Assembly: GCA_944323845.1 (NCBI GenBank)
Contig: CALUUA010000003.1
Coordinates: 1 to 64,000, forward strand
Length of the DNA stretch: 64,000 nucleotides
Direction: 5' to 3'
Origin: an uncultured Bacteroidales bacterium
GTDB taxonomy: Bacteria; Bacteroidota; Bacteroidia; Bacteroidales; UBA932
Of the stretch, positions 7,934 to 15,222 are shown one piece after another (position 1 is the first letter of the stretch; every line of letters begins with the position of its first letter). Under the pieces are notes generated by a model that saw only the letters and a program-made list of their open reading frames with translations, did no database searches and was not told the origin of the DNA. The translations under genes were made by a program, and so were the position numbers.

Positions 7934-8005
7934 GGCAGGTTATTTTCAGGAAGCATTGCGCGCGGAGCAAGCACCTACAAACCGGCTTCCTGAAAATAAC
8001 CTGCC
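7934..8005 (+). repeat. Structured hairpin element, copy H5, overlapping the 3' end of dsbD
   Basis: Perfect 21-bp stem (7934-7954 with 7985-8005) and a 30-nt loop at 7955-7984 beginning with the shared core. The right arm lies inside the dsbD reading frame on the opposite strand, where it encodes the last residues (LAGYFQEAG). The dsbD stop codon falls in the loop at 7975-7977. No head like that of H1 and H4 is visible upstream. Confidence 0.8.
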
Positions 8006-9915
8006 AACCCCTTTTGGAGGAAAGCGATAAACCCCGGCACACTCAAATCATACCCGCGTACAGGAGCCAGCAACTTCCCATCAGGCGAAAGAAGAACATA
8101 ATTCGGCTGGGCATTGACACCGAAACGTGTCCGGACAATATATGAGTTCGCACGTCCCATTTCCTTCAGGACATCCCCATTTTCCGTAGTGACCCAGTCT
8201 TCTTCATCAAGTTTCGTCTTATCGTCAGTGTACAGAGCCACGATTATATAATCATTGCTCAGAATCTCCAGAACCTCAGGATCGCTCCATACACGTGATT
8301 CCATTTCCCTGCAGTTCACGCAGCCATGACCTGTTATGTCCACGAGCACCGGTTTCCCTGCAGCTGCAGCAGCCGCAAGCCCCTCATCGAGATCGAAGTA
8401 TCCTGAAAGCCCCAGTGGCAGGTGCAGATCATATTTGGAATCATTGCCAGAACTCTGGCCGGATGCATCGGCGACAGAGTTCCGGACATTGCTCCCAAGC
8501 ACGAAATCCTGTGTGGTCATAGGAGGAAGATAACCTGAAAGGGCTTTGAGCGGCGCCCCGAACATCCCCGGAATCATATATACTACGAATGAAAATACAG
8601 CGATGGCCGCGGCCAGCCTCTTGACGGATACGTGCTCGCACGGTGTGTCATGGGCAAACCTGATTTTCCCGAGAAGATACAGGCCGAGGAGAGAGAAGGT
8701 AACAATCCATATTGCCAGATACACCTCCCTGTCGAGCAGCCCCCAGTGATATGTCTGGTCAGCCACGCTGAGAAACTTGAATCCCAAAGCCACTTCTATG
8801 AATCCGAGCACTACTTTCACCGTGTTCATCCAGCTTCCGCTTTTCAGCTTGGTCAGCAGGGAAGGGAAGAGCGCCAGTATGGTGAACGGCAGGGCGAAGG
8901 CCACGGAAAATGCCAGCATCGTGATCATAGGAGTCCAGAATTCCCCTTCGGTAGACTTTATCAGGACAGTACCTACAATCGGACCCGTGCATGAGAAAGA
9001 TACGAGTACAAGGGTGAGCGCCATGAAGAATATCCCGGCAAGCCCTCCTTTGTCGCTCTTCTTGTCGCTTTTGTTGACAAGGGAAGTAGGGAGTACGATT
9101 TCGAAAGCCCCGAAGAACGAAGCCGCGAAAATCATGAACACTATGAAGAATATGGTGTTCGGCAGCCAGTGTGTAGCCAGCCAGTTGAAGATGTCAGCAG
9201 TGACTGCGTCCCCGCCCACGATTCGGGTAATCAATATGATCAGTGAAATCGGAACTGTGTACAGCAGTACGATGAAAAGACCGTACATCGCAGCCTTGAA
9301 CCGTCCGGCGGCCGGGGTGGATGACCCTTTCAGGAAAAACGAGACAGTCATCGGCACCATCGGGAAAACGCACGGGGTCAGAAGTGCGGCGAAGCCCCAC
9401 AGTATAGCTTCGATTATGAGAGCCCACAGGTTTCCTCTATCTTCACTTTTTCCTCCGGATGTGGCTCCGGCTGCCCCTGAGCCGAAATCCACGCTGAATG
9501 TCTTGAATTCAGGTGCGGCACAGGTCGTTTCAGTGCATGACATCCATGAAATTTCCCCCGACACCGAAGCGTCCGGCGATTCGAGTTCGATTCCGACTGC
9601 AAACCTGACCTCGTCGAAAAATACCTTTTCTCCGGAGTAATCCCGTCTTTCGCTCAACGCATAAGGCTCTCCGGAAACGGAGCAACCCTTGATATCAGTA
9701 AATTCCACAGAGAAAGGGTACAGTTCGCTGTCTACATCATAGGTATGCCATCCTTCCGCTATCTGTCCGGTGAAGACGACAGCGTCTTTACCATCTATCT
9801 TTTCGTGGGTGATTTCCCATTCTATCGTATGTTCCGGCGCGCTCGTCTGTGCTGACAATGCGGCGGGAAAAATGACCGCCGACCATATTGCCAAAGTCCT
9901 CAGAATTGACTTCAT
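7975..9915 (-). CDS. dsbD: Thiol:disulfide interchange protein DsbD-like (cytochrome c biogenesis transmembrane protein)
   Basis: Membrane protein that passes electrons from cytoplasmic thioredoxin across the inner membrane to reduce periplasmic disulfides. It has a signal peptide (about 1-22), a periplasmic N-terminal DsbD-type domain with Cys residues in SCTETTC, eight or so membrane segments with the redox cysteines in LLTPCVFPMVPMTVSFF and VSFSCTGPIVG, and a C-terminal thioredoxin-like domain with the CVNC active site in GHGCVNCREMESRVWSD. The 646-residue length is normal. A GGGAGG ribosome-binding site precedes the ATG. It lies 46 bases downstream of RNase Y on the same strand. The last few residues after the conserved FLQKGL block are encoded by the H5 hairpin. 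Confidence 0.92.
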   Translation of the reverse strand: MKSILRTLAIWSAVIFPAALSAQTSAPEHTIEWEITHEKIDGKDAVVFTGQIAEGWHTYDVDSELYPFSVEFTDIKGCSVSGEPYALSERRDYSGEKVFFDEVRFAVGIELESPDASVSGEISWMSCTETTCAAPEFKTFSVDFGSGAAGATSGGKSEDRGNLWALIIEAILWGFAALLTPCVFPMVPMTVSFFLKGSSTPAAGRFKAAMYGLFIVLLYTVPISLIILITRIVGGDAVTADIFNWLATHWLPNTIFFIVFMIFAASFFGAFEIVLPTSLVNKSDKKSDKGGLAGIFFMALTLVLVSFSCTGPIVGTVLIKSTEGEFWTPMITMLAFSVAFALPFTILALFPSLLTKLKSGSWMNTVKVVLGFIEVALGFKFLSVADQTYHWGLLDREVYLAIWIVTFSLLGLYLLGKIRFAHDTPCEHVSVKRLAAAIAVFSFVVYMIPGMFGAPLKALSGYLPPMTTQDFVLGSNVRNSVADASGQSSGNDSKYDLHLPLGLSGYFDLDEGLAAAAAAGKPVLVDITGHGCVNCREMESRVWSDPEVLEILSNDYIIVALYTDDKTKLDEEDWVTTENGDVLKEMGRANSYIVRTRFGVNAQPNYVLLSPDGKLLAPVRGYDLSVPGFIAFLQKGLAGYFQEAGL

Positions 9916-9961
9916 CTTGTCTGCCTCCCTTGATGATTATAATTTTTGGAATCCGATCCGG

Positions 9962-11503
9962 TTATTTCGCGAATGCTACCGACCTGGTCTCGCGGATGAC
10001 AGTGATTTTCACCTGACCCGGATATACCATTTCTTCCTGAATCTTCCTGGCGATTTCTCCTGAAAGCGACTCGGCCTCCTGATCGCTGACCTGTTCGGCT
10101 CCTACAATCACGCGCAGTTCGCGGCCGGCCTGTATTGCGTAGCTCTTGGTGACACCTTTGTAAGACTGGGCGATGCCTTCCATGTCCTTAAGCCTCTTGA
10201 TATAAGACTCGATGACTTCTCGTCTGGCACCCGGACGCGCTCCTGATATGGCATCTCCCACCATCACAAGAGGTGATATTATTGAAGTCATCTCTATCTC
10301 TTCATGGTGTGCACCTATGGCATTGCATACTTCAGGCTTTTCCTTGTATTTTTCTGCCAGTTTCATTCCGAGAATTGCATGCGGAAGATCCGGATCTTCA
10401 TCCGAAACCTTTCCTATGTCATGCAGAAGGCCGGCTCTCTTGGCGACTTTCGGATTAAGTCCCAGTTCCGAAGCCATCGTGGCGCATATGTTCGCCACTT
10501 CTCTGGAGTGCTGCAGCAGATTCTGCCCGTATGACGAACGGTACTTCATCCTTCCTATCAGCTTCACCAGCTCTATATTCATGCCGTGGATGCCGAGGTC
10601 TATGCATGTCCGCTTTCCGGTTTCCATGATTTCATCCTCCAGCTGTTTCTGTACCTTGGCCACGACTTCCTCGATTCTGGCCGGATGTATCCTGCCGTCA
10701 ATCACGAGCTGATGCAGGGCGAGCCTTGCGACTTCCCTCCTTACCGGATCGAAGGCTGACAGAAGAATGGCTTCCGGGGTGTCGTCCACGACTATTTCCA
10801 CACCGGTGGCAGCTTCGAGCGCCCTGATATTCCTGCCTTCCCTGCCGATAATACGTCCTTTGATTTCATCGCTTTCGATATTGAAGACCGTCACCGCATT
10901 TTCGATGGCGGTTTCTGTGGCCGTGCGCTGTATGGTATTGATGACTATGCGTTTAGCTTCCTTGCTTGCATTCATCCTGGCCTCGTCGATCACGTCGTTT
11001 ATGTACGACTGCGCCTGGCTGCGGGCTTCGGCCTTCATGTTTTCCATAAGCTGGTTCCGCGCATCTGCCGCGCTCATTCCGGCAATGCTTTCTATCTGAT
11101 GGATGGCTTCCTGACGCAGCTTTTCGTATTCTTCGGCCTTTCTGGTGGCCATCTCCACCTGATTCTTGAGATTTTCGCGTATCGCATCGGCTTCCTTGTT
11201 CTTTCTGCCGAGTTCGGAATTCTGCTGGTTGATGTTGTTTTCCTTCTGCCTTATCCGCGACTCGCTCTCCTGAAGCTGCTTTGTCTTCTCGTTTATGTAT
11301 TGCTCATGCTCGGTCTTGAGCTGCAGGAATTTTTCCTTTGCCTGGAAAATCTTTTCCTTCTTTATGTTCTCCGCTTCCAGCTCGGCTTTTCTGATGATGT
11401 CTTCCTTCTGTCCGTTCAGGATAAGCCGTCTCACCGGTATATAGATGCCCAAGGCAATTCCTGCACCTGCTATGGCTGCAAGTATGTAAAATAATAATTC
11501 CAT
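9962..11503 (-). CDS. rny: Ribonuclease Y
   Basis: Membrane-anchored endoribonuclease that starts mRNA decay. I use the ATG at 11501-11503 rather than the longer frame, because it gives the expected start [20 protein letters not shown], a single membrane segment. Then come a long coiled coil (about 25-190), a KH RNA-binding domain ([19 protein letters not shown], about 200-220) and an HD phosphohydrolase domain (LLHDIGK and GAHHEE). The 513-residue length is normal for the family. It lies downstream of zapA and the 6S-like RNA on the same strand, and dsbD follows. Confidence 0.95.
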   Translation of the reverse strand: MELLFYILAAIAGAGIALGIYIPVRRLILNGQKEDIIRKAELEAENIKKEKIFQAKEKFLQLKTEHEQYINEKTKQLQESESRIRQKENNINQQNSELGRKNKEADAIRENLKNQVEMATRKAEEYEKLRQEAIHQIESIAGMSAADARNQLMENMKAEARSQAQSYINDVIDEARMNASKEAKRIVINTIQRTATETAIENAVTVFNIESDEIKGRIIGREGRNIRALEAATGVEIVVDDTPEAILLSAFDPVRREVARLALHQLVIDGRIHPARIEEVVAKVQKQLEDEIMETGKRTCIDLGIHGMNIELVKLIGRMKYRSSYGQNLLQHSREVANICATMASELGLNPKVAKRAGLLHDIGKVSDEDPDLPHAILGMKLAEKYKEKPEVCNAIGAHHEEIEMTSIISPLVMVGDAISGARPGARREVIESYIKRLKDMEGIAQSYKGVTKSYAIQAGRELRVIVGAEQVSDQEAESLSGEIARKIQEEMVYPGQVKITVIRETRSVAFAK

Positions 11504-11534
11504 AATTTTTAATATATTGTGTTGTTTGTCATTC

Positions 11535-11572
11535 AAAAAAAGACAGGCCAGCATGGCAAAAGCTGACCTGTC
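11535..11572 (-). terminator. Intrinsic terminator behind the 6S-like RNA
   Basis: On the minus strand an 11-bp stem (GACAGGTCAGC with GCTGGCCTGTC, one G-T pair) closes a 9-nt loop and is followed by seven T. It lies between the 6S-like RNA and rny and would end the small RNA transcript. Confidence 0.8.
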
Positions 11573-11584
11573 TGATTCAAAAAA

Positions 11585-11768
11585 GCCGTCAGTCAGATTT
11601 TCAGAAAATCCTATGAAAATAAGATTTGAGCTCCGAAAAGTGGTTCAGACATCCTCCGTCCCGCATGAGCGGAATCCCCGCAAGGGTCACCTAGGTCCGT
11701 CTTCCCCATTCGAGTGTACTCGGTTACTTCGTACAATTGTAGATTTCAGCAAATAAGTAACTGACGGC
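11585..11768 (-). ncRNA. ssrS: 6S RNA candidate (SsrS)
   Basis: About 184 nt between zapA and rny. The ends pair (GCCGTCAG at the 5' side with CTGACGGC at the 3' side), and next to them CTGAAATCT and AGATTTTCAG can extend a long, interrupted helix. The middle holds GC-rich hairpins around GGGGATTCCGCTCATGCGG. An imperfect rod with a central open region, placed directly after zapA, is the known arrangement for 6S RNA, which binds and inhibits housekeeping RNA polymerase. A strong terminator follows. The 5' end overlaps the zapA stop codon by one base, so the RNA may be processed from the zapA transcript. Identification rests on synteny and shape, not on a model search. Confidence 0.7.
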
Positions 11769-12058
11769 TATTTTTCATCAATATTCCCAAGATAACTCCT
11801 CAATTTCTCCAGAAGGACATCATCGTCTTCATTCCGCTCTTCCAGCATTCTTTCCAGTCTGGAAATCTCGAGAAACCCGTTGAATGCTATGATCGATAGT
11901 ATGTCTTCTTCACTTTTCCCCGGAAGCCGCCTCCTGTATTCGTAGAATTTCTTGTCTACGCTTTCCGCCGCTTCCCTCATGTCATGCTCCTGTTCAGGGC
12001 TTTCGGCTACTACCGAAAACTTCCGGTCAAGTATCCTGATGGTGATCTTCCTCTCCAT
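11768..12058 (-). CDS. zapA: Cell division protein ZapA
   Basis: Small FtsZ-ring stabiliser of 96 residues. The N-terminal half (KITIRILDRKFSVVAESPEQEHDMREAAESVDKK) is the typical ZapA globular domain, followed by a helical coiled-coil tail (EISRLERMLEERNEDDDVLLEKL). It is one base away from the small coiled-coil gene upstream, so the two are translated together, and the 6S-like RNA follows directly. Confidence 0.9.
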   Translation of the reverse strand: MERKITIRILDRKFSVVAESPEQEHDMREAAESVDKKFYEYRRRLPGKSEEDILSIIAFNGFLEISRLERMLEERNEDDDVLLEKLRSYLGNIDEK

Positions 12059-12059
12059 A

Positions 12060-12329
12060 TCATCCCTCCAGCAAAGCGATGCACTTGTCTATCTCCCTGA
12101 TCAGCCTGTCAATCCTTTCTTTAGCCTCTTCATCTCCCGACGTGGCCAGAAACGCATTCTTGAGCTTCAAGTTATCTATCTGTTTTTCCAACTCTTTAAT
12201 CAGCTTCAGGTATCTTTCCGCTTCAGCCTTCTTCTGCTCGAGTTCATCCCGGATCTCGTCTTTCTCCCTTTTCGCCTTTTCATATAGAGAAATGAGTGTC
12301 AGGATTTCTTTCCAGATGTCGTCTCGCAT
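12060..12329 (-). CDS. Small coiled-coil protein encoded upstream of zapA
   Basis: About 89 residues, almost entirely helical with heptad-like charge patterns (KAKREKDEIRDELEQKKAEAE, KELEKQIDNLKLKN). It has no signal peptide or membrane segment. I choose the ATG at 12327-12329 (MRDDIWKEILTL) over one five codons earlier, because the promoter box lies so close that the longer form would have almost no leader. Its place as first gene of a zapA operon suggests a division-related partner, in the manner of ZapB; that is inference and I recognise no named family. Confidence 0.75.
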   Translation of the reverse strand: MRDDIWKEILTLISLYEKAKREKDEIRDELEQKKAEAERYLKLIKELEKQIDNLKLKNAFLATSGDEEAKERIDRLIREIDKCIALLEG

Positions 12330-12357
12330 AATCAGGCTTCGCATACAAAATACGAAG

Positions 12358-12365
12358 CAAATATA
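12358..12365 (-). promoter_or_regulatory. Promoter -7 box for the zapA operon
   Basis: TATATTTG on the minus strand, matching the Bacteroidota TAnnTTTG element, with a TTG some 20 bases upstream. It lies about 29 bases before the chosen start of the coiled-coil gene. Confidence 0.7.
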
Positions 12366-12393
12366 ACAGAATTTTATAAGAAAAACAACATTC

Positions 12394-12948
12394 TTATTCG
12401 GTTTCGGAGGTGATCATGACCCTCTCCATACCTTTTTCTATGGCTTCCCTGTTCTTCTGGATCAGGTCGCTGTAGCGGGCCGGAATGGACTTTTCCAGAC
12501 CCTTGACGACATTTTCCATCCTGAGTGCCCGGCGCATCTTCAGATAAGCTCCGAGAACAGCCATATTGTAGACTTTCGCATTACCGATTTCGGCAGCCAC
12601 TTCAATGGCGTCGATGGAACATATAGTGATGTCTTTTCTGACCGGGAATCTTGTAATCCCGCTCGGGTCATACACCAGCAGGCCTCCCGGCTTAACCTTT
12701 TCCTCGAATTTGTCCATGGACTGCTGGTTCAGTATGATGGCAGTGTCATATTTCGTGATGATAGGGGAGCTTATCTTCCTGTCGCTGATTATGACGCAAA
12801 CATTGGCTGTGCCGCCTCTCATTTCCGGCCCGTATGACGGCATCCATGTCACTTCCAGATCCTGCATGATGGCGGAATATGCCAGAATTTTCCCCATAGA
12901 AAGTACACCCTGGCCTCCGAAGCCTGCTATGATTATCTCTTCTTTCAT
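12394..12948 (-). CDS. korC: 2-oxoacid:ferredoxin oxidoreductase, gamma subunit
   Basis: Subunit of an enzyme that makes or splits 2-oxoacids with CoA and ferredoxin. The 184-residue protein has the gamma-domain start EIIIAGFGGQGVLSMGK and the block PSYGPEMRGGTANVCV typical of the family. It is the last gene of a four-gene operon in the order ferredoxin, alpha, beta, gamma. Substrate could be 2-oxoglutarate (Kor) or branched-chain 2-oxoacids (Vor); the sequence as read does not decide. Confidence 0.85.
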   Translation of the reverse strand: MKEEIIIAGFGGQGVLSMGKILAYSAIMQDLEVTWMPSYGPEMRGGTANVCVIISDRKISSPIITKYDTAIILNQQSMDKFEEKVKPGGLLVYDPSGITRFPVRKDITICSIDAIEVAAEIGNAKVYNMAVLGAYLKMRRALRMENVVKGLEKSIPARYSDLIQKNREAIEKGMERVMITSETE

Positions 12949-12975
12949 TTCTCGTTTCTTTTTTCGCGGTTTCCT

Positions 12976-13743
12976 CTATTTCAGAACATCCTTGATGTCT
13001 CCGAGCGGATATTTTGCAAACATGTGCCCGACCATCCATTCGTTCGCTTCCACCGGAGAGAGCTTCCATCCGGAATTGCAGGTGGATACGATCTCTATGA
13101 ATGAAAGGCCTATGTCTTTCGCGCTGTATTCGAACCCTTTTCTTATGGCGTTCTTCGCTTTCCGTGCCGCTGCCGCTGTGTGGACAGCCTGCCTCGTTAT
13201 ATAGGCCGTGCCGTCGAGCTCGGCAAGCATTTCGGTGATTTTGAGAGGGAAGCCGTTCAGCTTGGGATCCCTGCCGTAAGGCGTGGTGGATGTCTTCATG
13301 CCGAGAAGGGTAGTAGGAGCCATCTGGCCTCCTGTCATCCCGTAAATGCCGTTGTTTATGAATATCACGACGATGTTTTCCCCACGGCTGCAGGCATGGA
13401 TGATTTCCGCAGTACCGATTGAGGCAAGATCCCCGTCTCCCTGATACGTGAAGACATATTTGTCGGGACAAAGGCGTTTGACGGCTGTCGCCAATGCGGG
13501 AGCACGCCCGTGTGCCGCTTCCTGCCAGTCGATGTCTATATAGTTGTAGGCGAATACGGAACATCCTACAGGACTGATGCCTATCGTCCTGTCCTGAATG
13601 CCCATTTCTTCTATCACTTCAGCTACGAGTTTGTGAACGGTCCCGTGAGAACAGCCCGGGCAGTAATGCATCACATTGTCTGTCAGCAGCGCCGGCTTCT
13701 TGTAAACGATGTTCTCCGGCTTCATTATATCCTGGTTTTCCAT
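12976..13743 (-). CDS. korB: 2-oxoacid:ferredoxin oxidoreductase, beta (thiamine diphosphate) subunit
   Basis: Thiamine-diphosphate-binding subunit, 255 residues. The family Cys motif HYCPGCSHG lies near the start, and the cofactor/Mg motif is QGDGDLASIGTAEIIHACSRG with the downstream FINNGIYGMTGGQMAPTT. It is one base from the alpha-subunit gene and 27 bases from the gamma-subunit gene, so all are in one operon. It would act in the cytoplasm in reductive or oxidative 2-oxoacid metabolism of an anaerobe. Confidence 0.9.
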   Translation of the reverse strand: MENQDIMKPENIVYKKPALLTDNVMHYCPGCSHGTVHKLVAEVIEEMGIQDRTIGISPVGCSVFAYNYIDIDWQEAAHGRAPALATAVKRLCPDKYVFTYQGDGDLASIGTAEIIHACSRGENIVVIFINNGIYGMTGGQMAPTTLLGMKTSTTPYGRDPKLNGFPLKITEMLAELDGTAYITRQAVHTAAAARKAKNAIRKGFEYSAKDIGLSFIEIVSTCNSGWKLSPVEANEWMVGHMFAKYPLGDIKDVLK

Positions 13744-13744
13744 T

Positions 13745-14827
13745 TCATTTCAGATTGTTGAATTTCTTGAATTCCGACACGATTTCCTCAGGGGTGTATA
13801 TGTTGCCGCCCTGTCTGCCGTAGAATCCTACCGGACATTGCCCGTCGGCGGCCAGCCGGACATCTTCCACCATCTGCCCCAGGCTCAATTCTATGCTCAT
13901 CATGCTCTTGACGCGCCCTGCCAGTCTTGAAATCTCCTTTTCCGGGAACGGGAACAGGGTTATCGGCCTGATCAGACCTGCCTTGATGCCTTCTTCCCTC
14001 AGGATGTCCGTAGCGGCCTCGCATATTCGGGCAGAGCATCCGAACGCCACGAATACGTATTCCGCGTCATCAGTGAGGTATTCGCTGTATTTCACTTCGC
14101 TTTCGCGGATGGCGTCGTATTTGGCGAGGAGTTTCCTGTTGAAATCTTCCTGTGTGTTGGCATCCAGTGACAGAGATGTGATTATGTTTCTGGCCCGTCC
14201 CGCCGGCTTGCCGGTAGTGGCCCACGGGGCGGCTTCCAATATCTCTTCCGCAGTGCGGCGCGGCTTTGCAGGATGAAGCTCCACTTTCTCCATAAGCTGG
14301 CCGATGATGCCGTCCGCAAGAATCATTACGGGATTCCTGTACTTGAAGGCAAGTTCGAAGCCCCAGTCCACGAAATCATACATGTCCTGCGCATACGCCG
14401 GAGCCAGTACTATGCAGTGGTAGTCGCCGTGCCCTCCGCCTTTGACAGCCTGGAAATAATCGCTCTGGCTTGGCTGGATGGTGCCGAGCCCCGGTCCGCC
14501 GCGCATGACGTCCACTATGACGCATGGAAGTTCGGCTCCTGCGATGTAGCTTATACCCTCACACATCAGGCTTATGCCCGGGCTGCTCGAAGATGTCATC
14601 ACCTTCTTTCCGCAGCTGGCCCCGCCGTACACCATGTTTATGGACGAGAGCTCACTTTCGGCCTGAAGTACCGTCATGCCCGTGGTCTCCCACGGTTTTT
14701 CCTTCATAAGGGTCTCCATCACTTCAGACTGCGGGGTAATGGGATATCCGAAATATCCGTCCACCCCGTTGCGTATAGCGGAAATCGCTATCGCTTCATT
14801 TCCTTTCATCAATATCTTTTCCGCCAT
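13745..14827 (-). CDS. korA: 2-oxoacid:ferredoxin oxidoreductase, alpha subunit (VorB/KorA type)
   Basis: The 360-residue alpha subunit supplies the pyrimidine-binding half of the thiamine site. Visible blocks are GNEAIAISAIRNGVDGYFGYPITPQSE at the N-terminus, VMTSSSSPGISLMCEG and DVMRGGPGLGT in the middle, and a C-terminal domain (FVAFGCSARICEAA). The protein lacks a fused gamma domain, matching the separate gamma gene. Genes of this size class are often named VorB (3-methyl-2-oxobutanoate dehydrogenase) in databases, so branched-chain substrates are possible. Confidence 0.9.
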   Translation of the reverse strand: MAEKILMKGNEAIAISAIRNGVDGYFGYPITPQSEVMETLMKEKPWETTGMTVLQAESELSSINMVYGGASCGKKVMTSSSSPGISLMCEGISYIAGAELPCVIVDVMRGGPGLGTIQPSQSDYFQAVKGGGHGDYHCIVLAPAYAQDMYDFVDWGFELAFKYRNPVMILADGIIGQLMEKVELHPAKPRRTAEEILEAAPWATTGKPAGRARNIITSLSLDANTQEDFNRKLLAKYDAIRESEVKYSEYLTDDAEYVFVAFGCSARICEAATDILREEGIKAGLIRPITLFPFPEKEISRLAGRVKSMMSIELSLGQMVEDVRLAADGQCPVGFYGRQGGNIYTPEEIVSEFKKFNNLK

Positions 14828-14832
14828 AGTTT

Positions 14833-15051
14833 TCAGATTTTAACTTTATAGACCGTGATTACCGAATCCGGACATACTATCGCGCAGCTTGCACATCCGA
14901 TACATCCGTCCGTGGCCAGTTCCGCGAACCTGTAGCCCTTTCCGTTTACGGATTTGGACAAACGGATGCAATGGTTCGGGCAGTTCCCGATGCAGACAGA
15001 ACAGCCCTTGCACCTCTGAGTGTCAATTTCGATTGTCCCTTTAAATGCCAT
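14833..15051 (-). CDS. korD: 2-oxoacid:ferredoxin oxidoreductase, ferredoxin (delta) subunit
   Basis: Small ferredoxin with two 4Fe-4S sites: CKGCSVCIGNCP and CIGCASCAIVCP. It closes with the family ending DSVITVYKVKI. I take the ATG at 15049-15051 (MAFKGTIEIDTQRC) because homologues begin at this point and the promoter box is only a few bases before the alternative ATG seven codons upstream. First gene of the operon, five bases before the alpha subunit gene. Confidence 0.9.
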   Translation of the reverse strand: MAFKGTIEIDTQRCKGCSVCIGNCPNHCIRLSKSVNGKGYRFAELATDGCIGCASCAIVCPDSVITVYKVKI

Positions 15052-15080
15052 TTCAATCCAGTTTATGTTCATTATTGCGC

Positions 15081-15088
15081 CAAATTTA
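15081..15088 (-). promoter_or_regulatory. Promoter -7 box for the 2-oxoacid oxidoreductase operon
   Basis: TAAATTTG on the minus strand fits TAnnTTTG. It lies 30 bases before the chosen korD start. Confidence 0.65.
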
Positions 15089-15222
15089 CAAAAAATGCTG
15101 ACATATTGAACGGAATTTCACCCAAATTGCCCGGACGGGCAATGTGATAAACAACTTATGCCGATATGGCGCCGGCAACAATTTTTTGATTATATTAGCG
15201 GACAATTATCAAAATATATCTT

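Noticed and set aside
8777..9640. Plus-strand frame of 287 codons opposite dsbD
   Set aside because: Lies wholly antisense to the membrane domain of DsbD and shows no family features.
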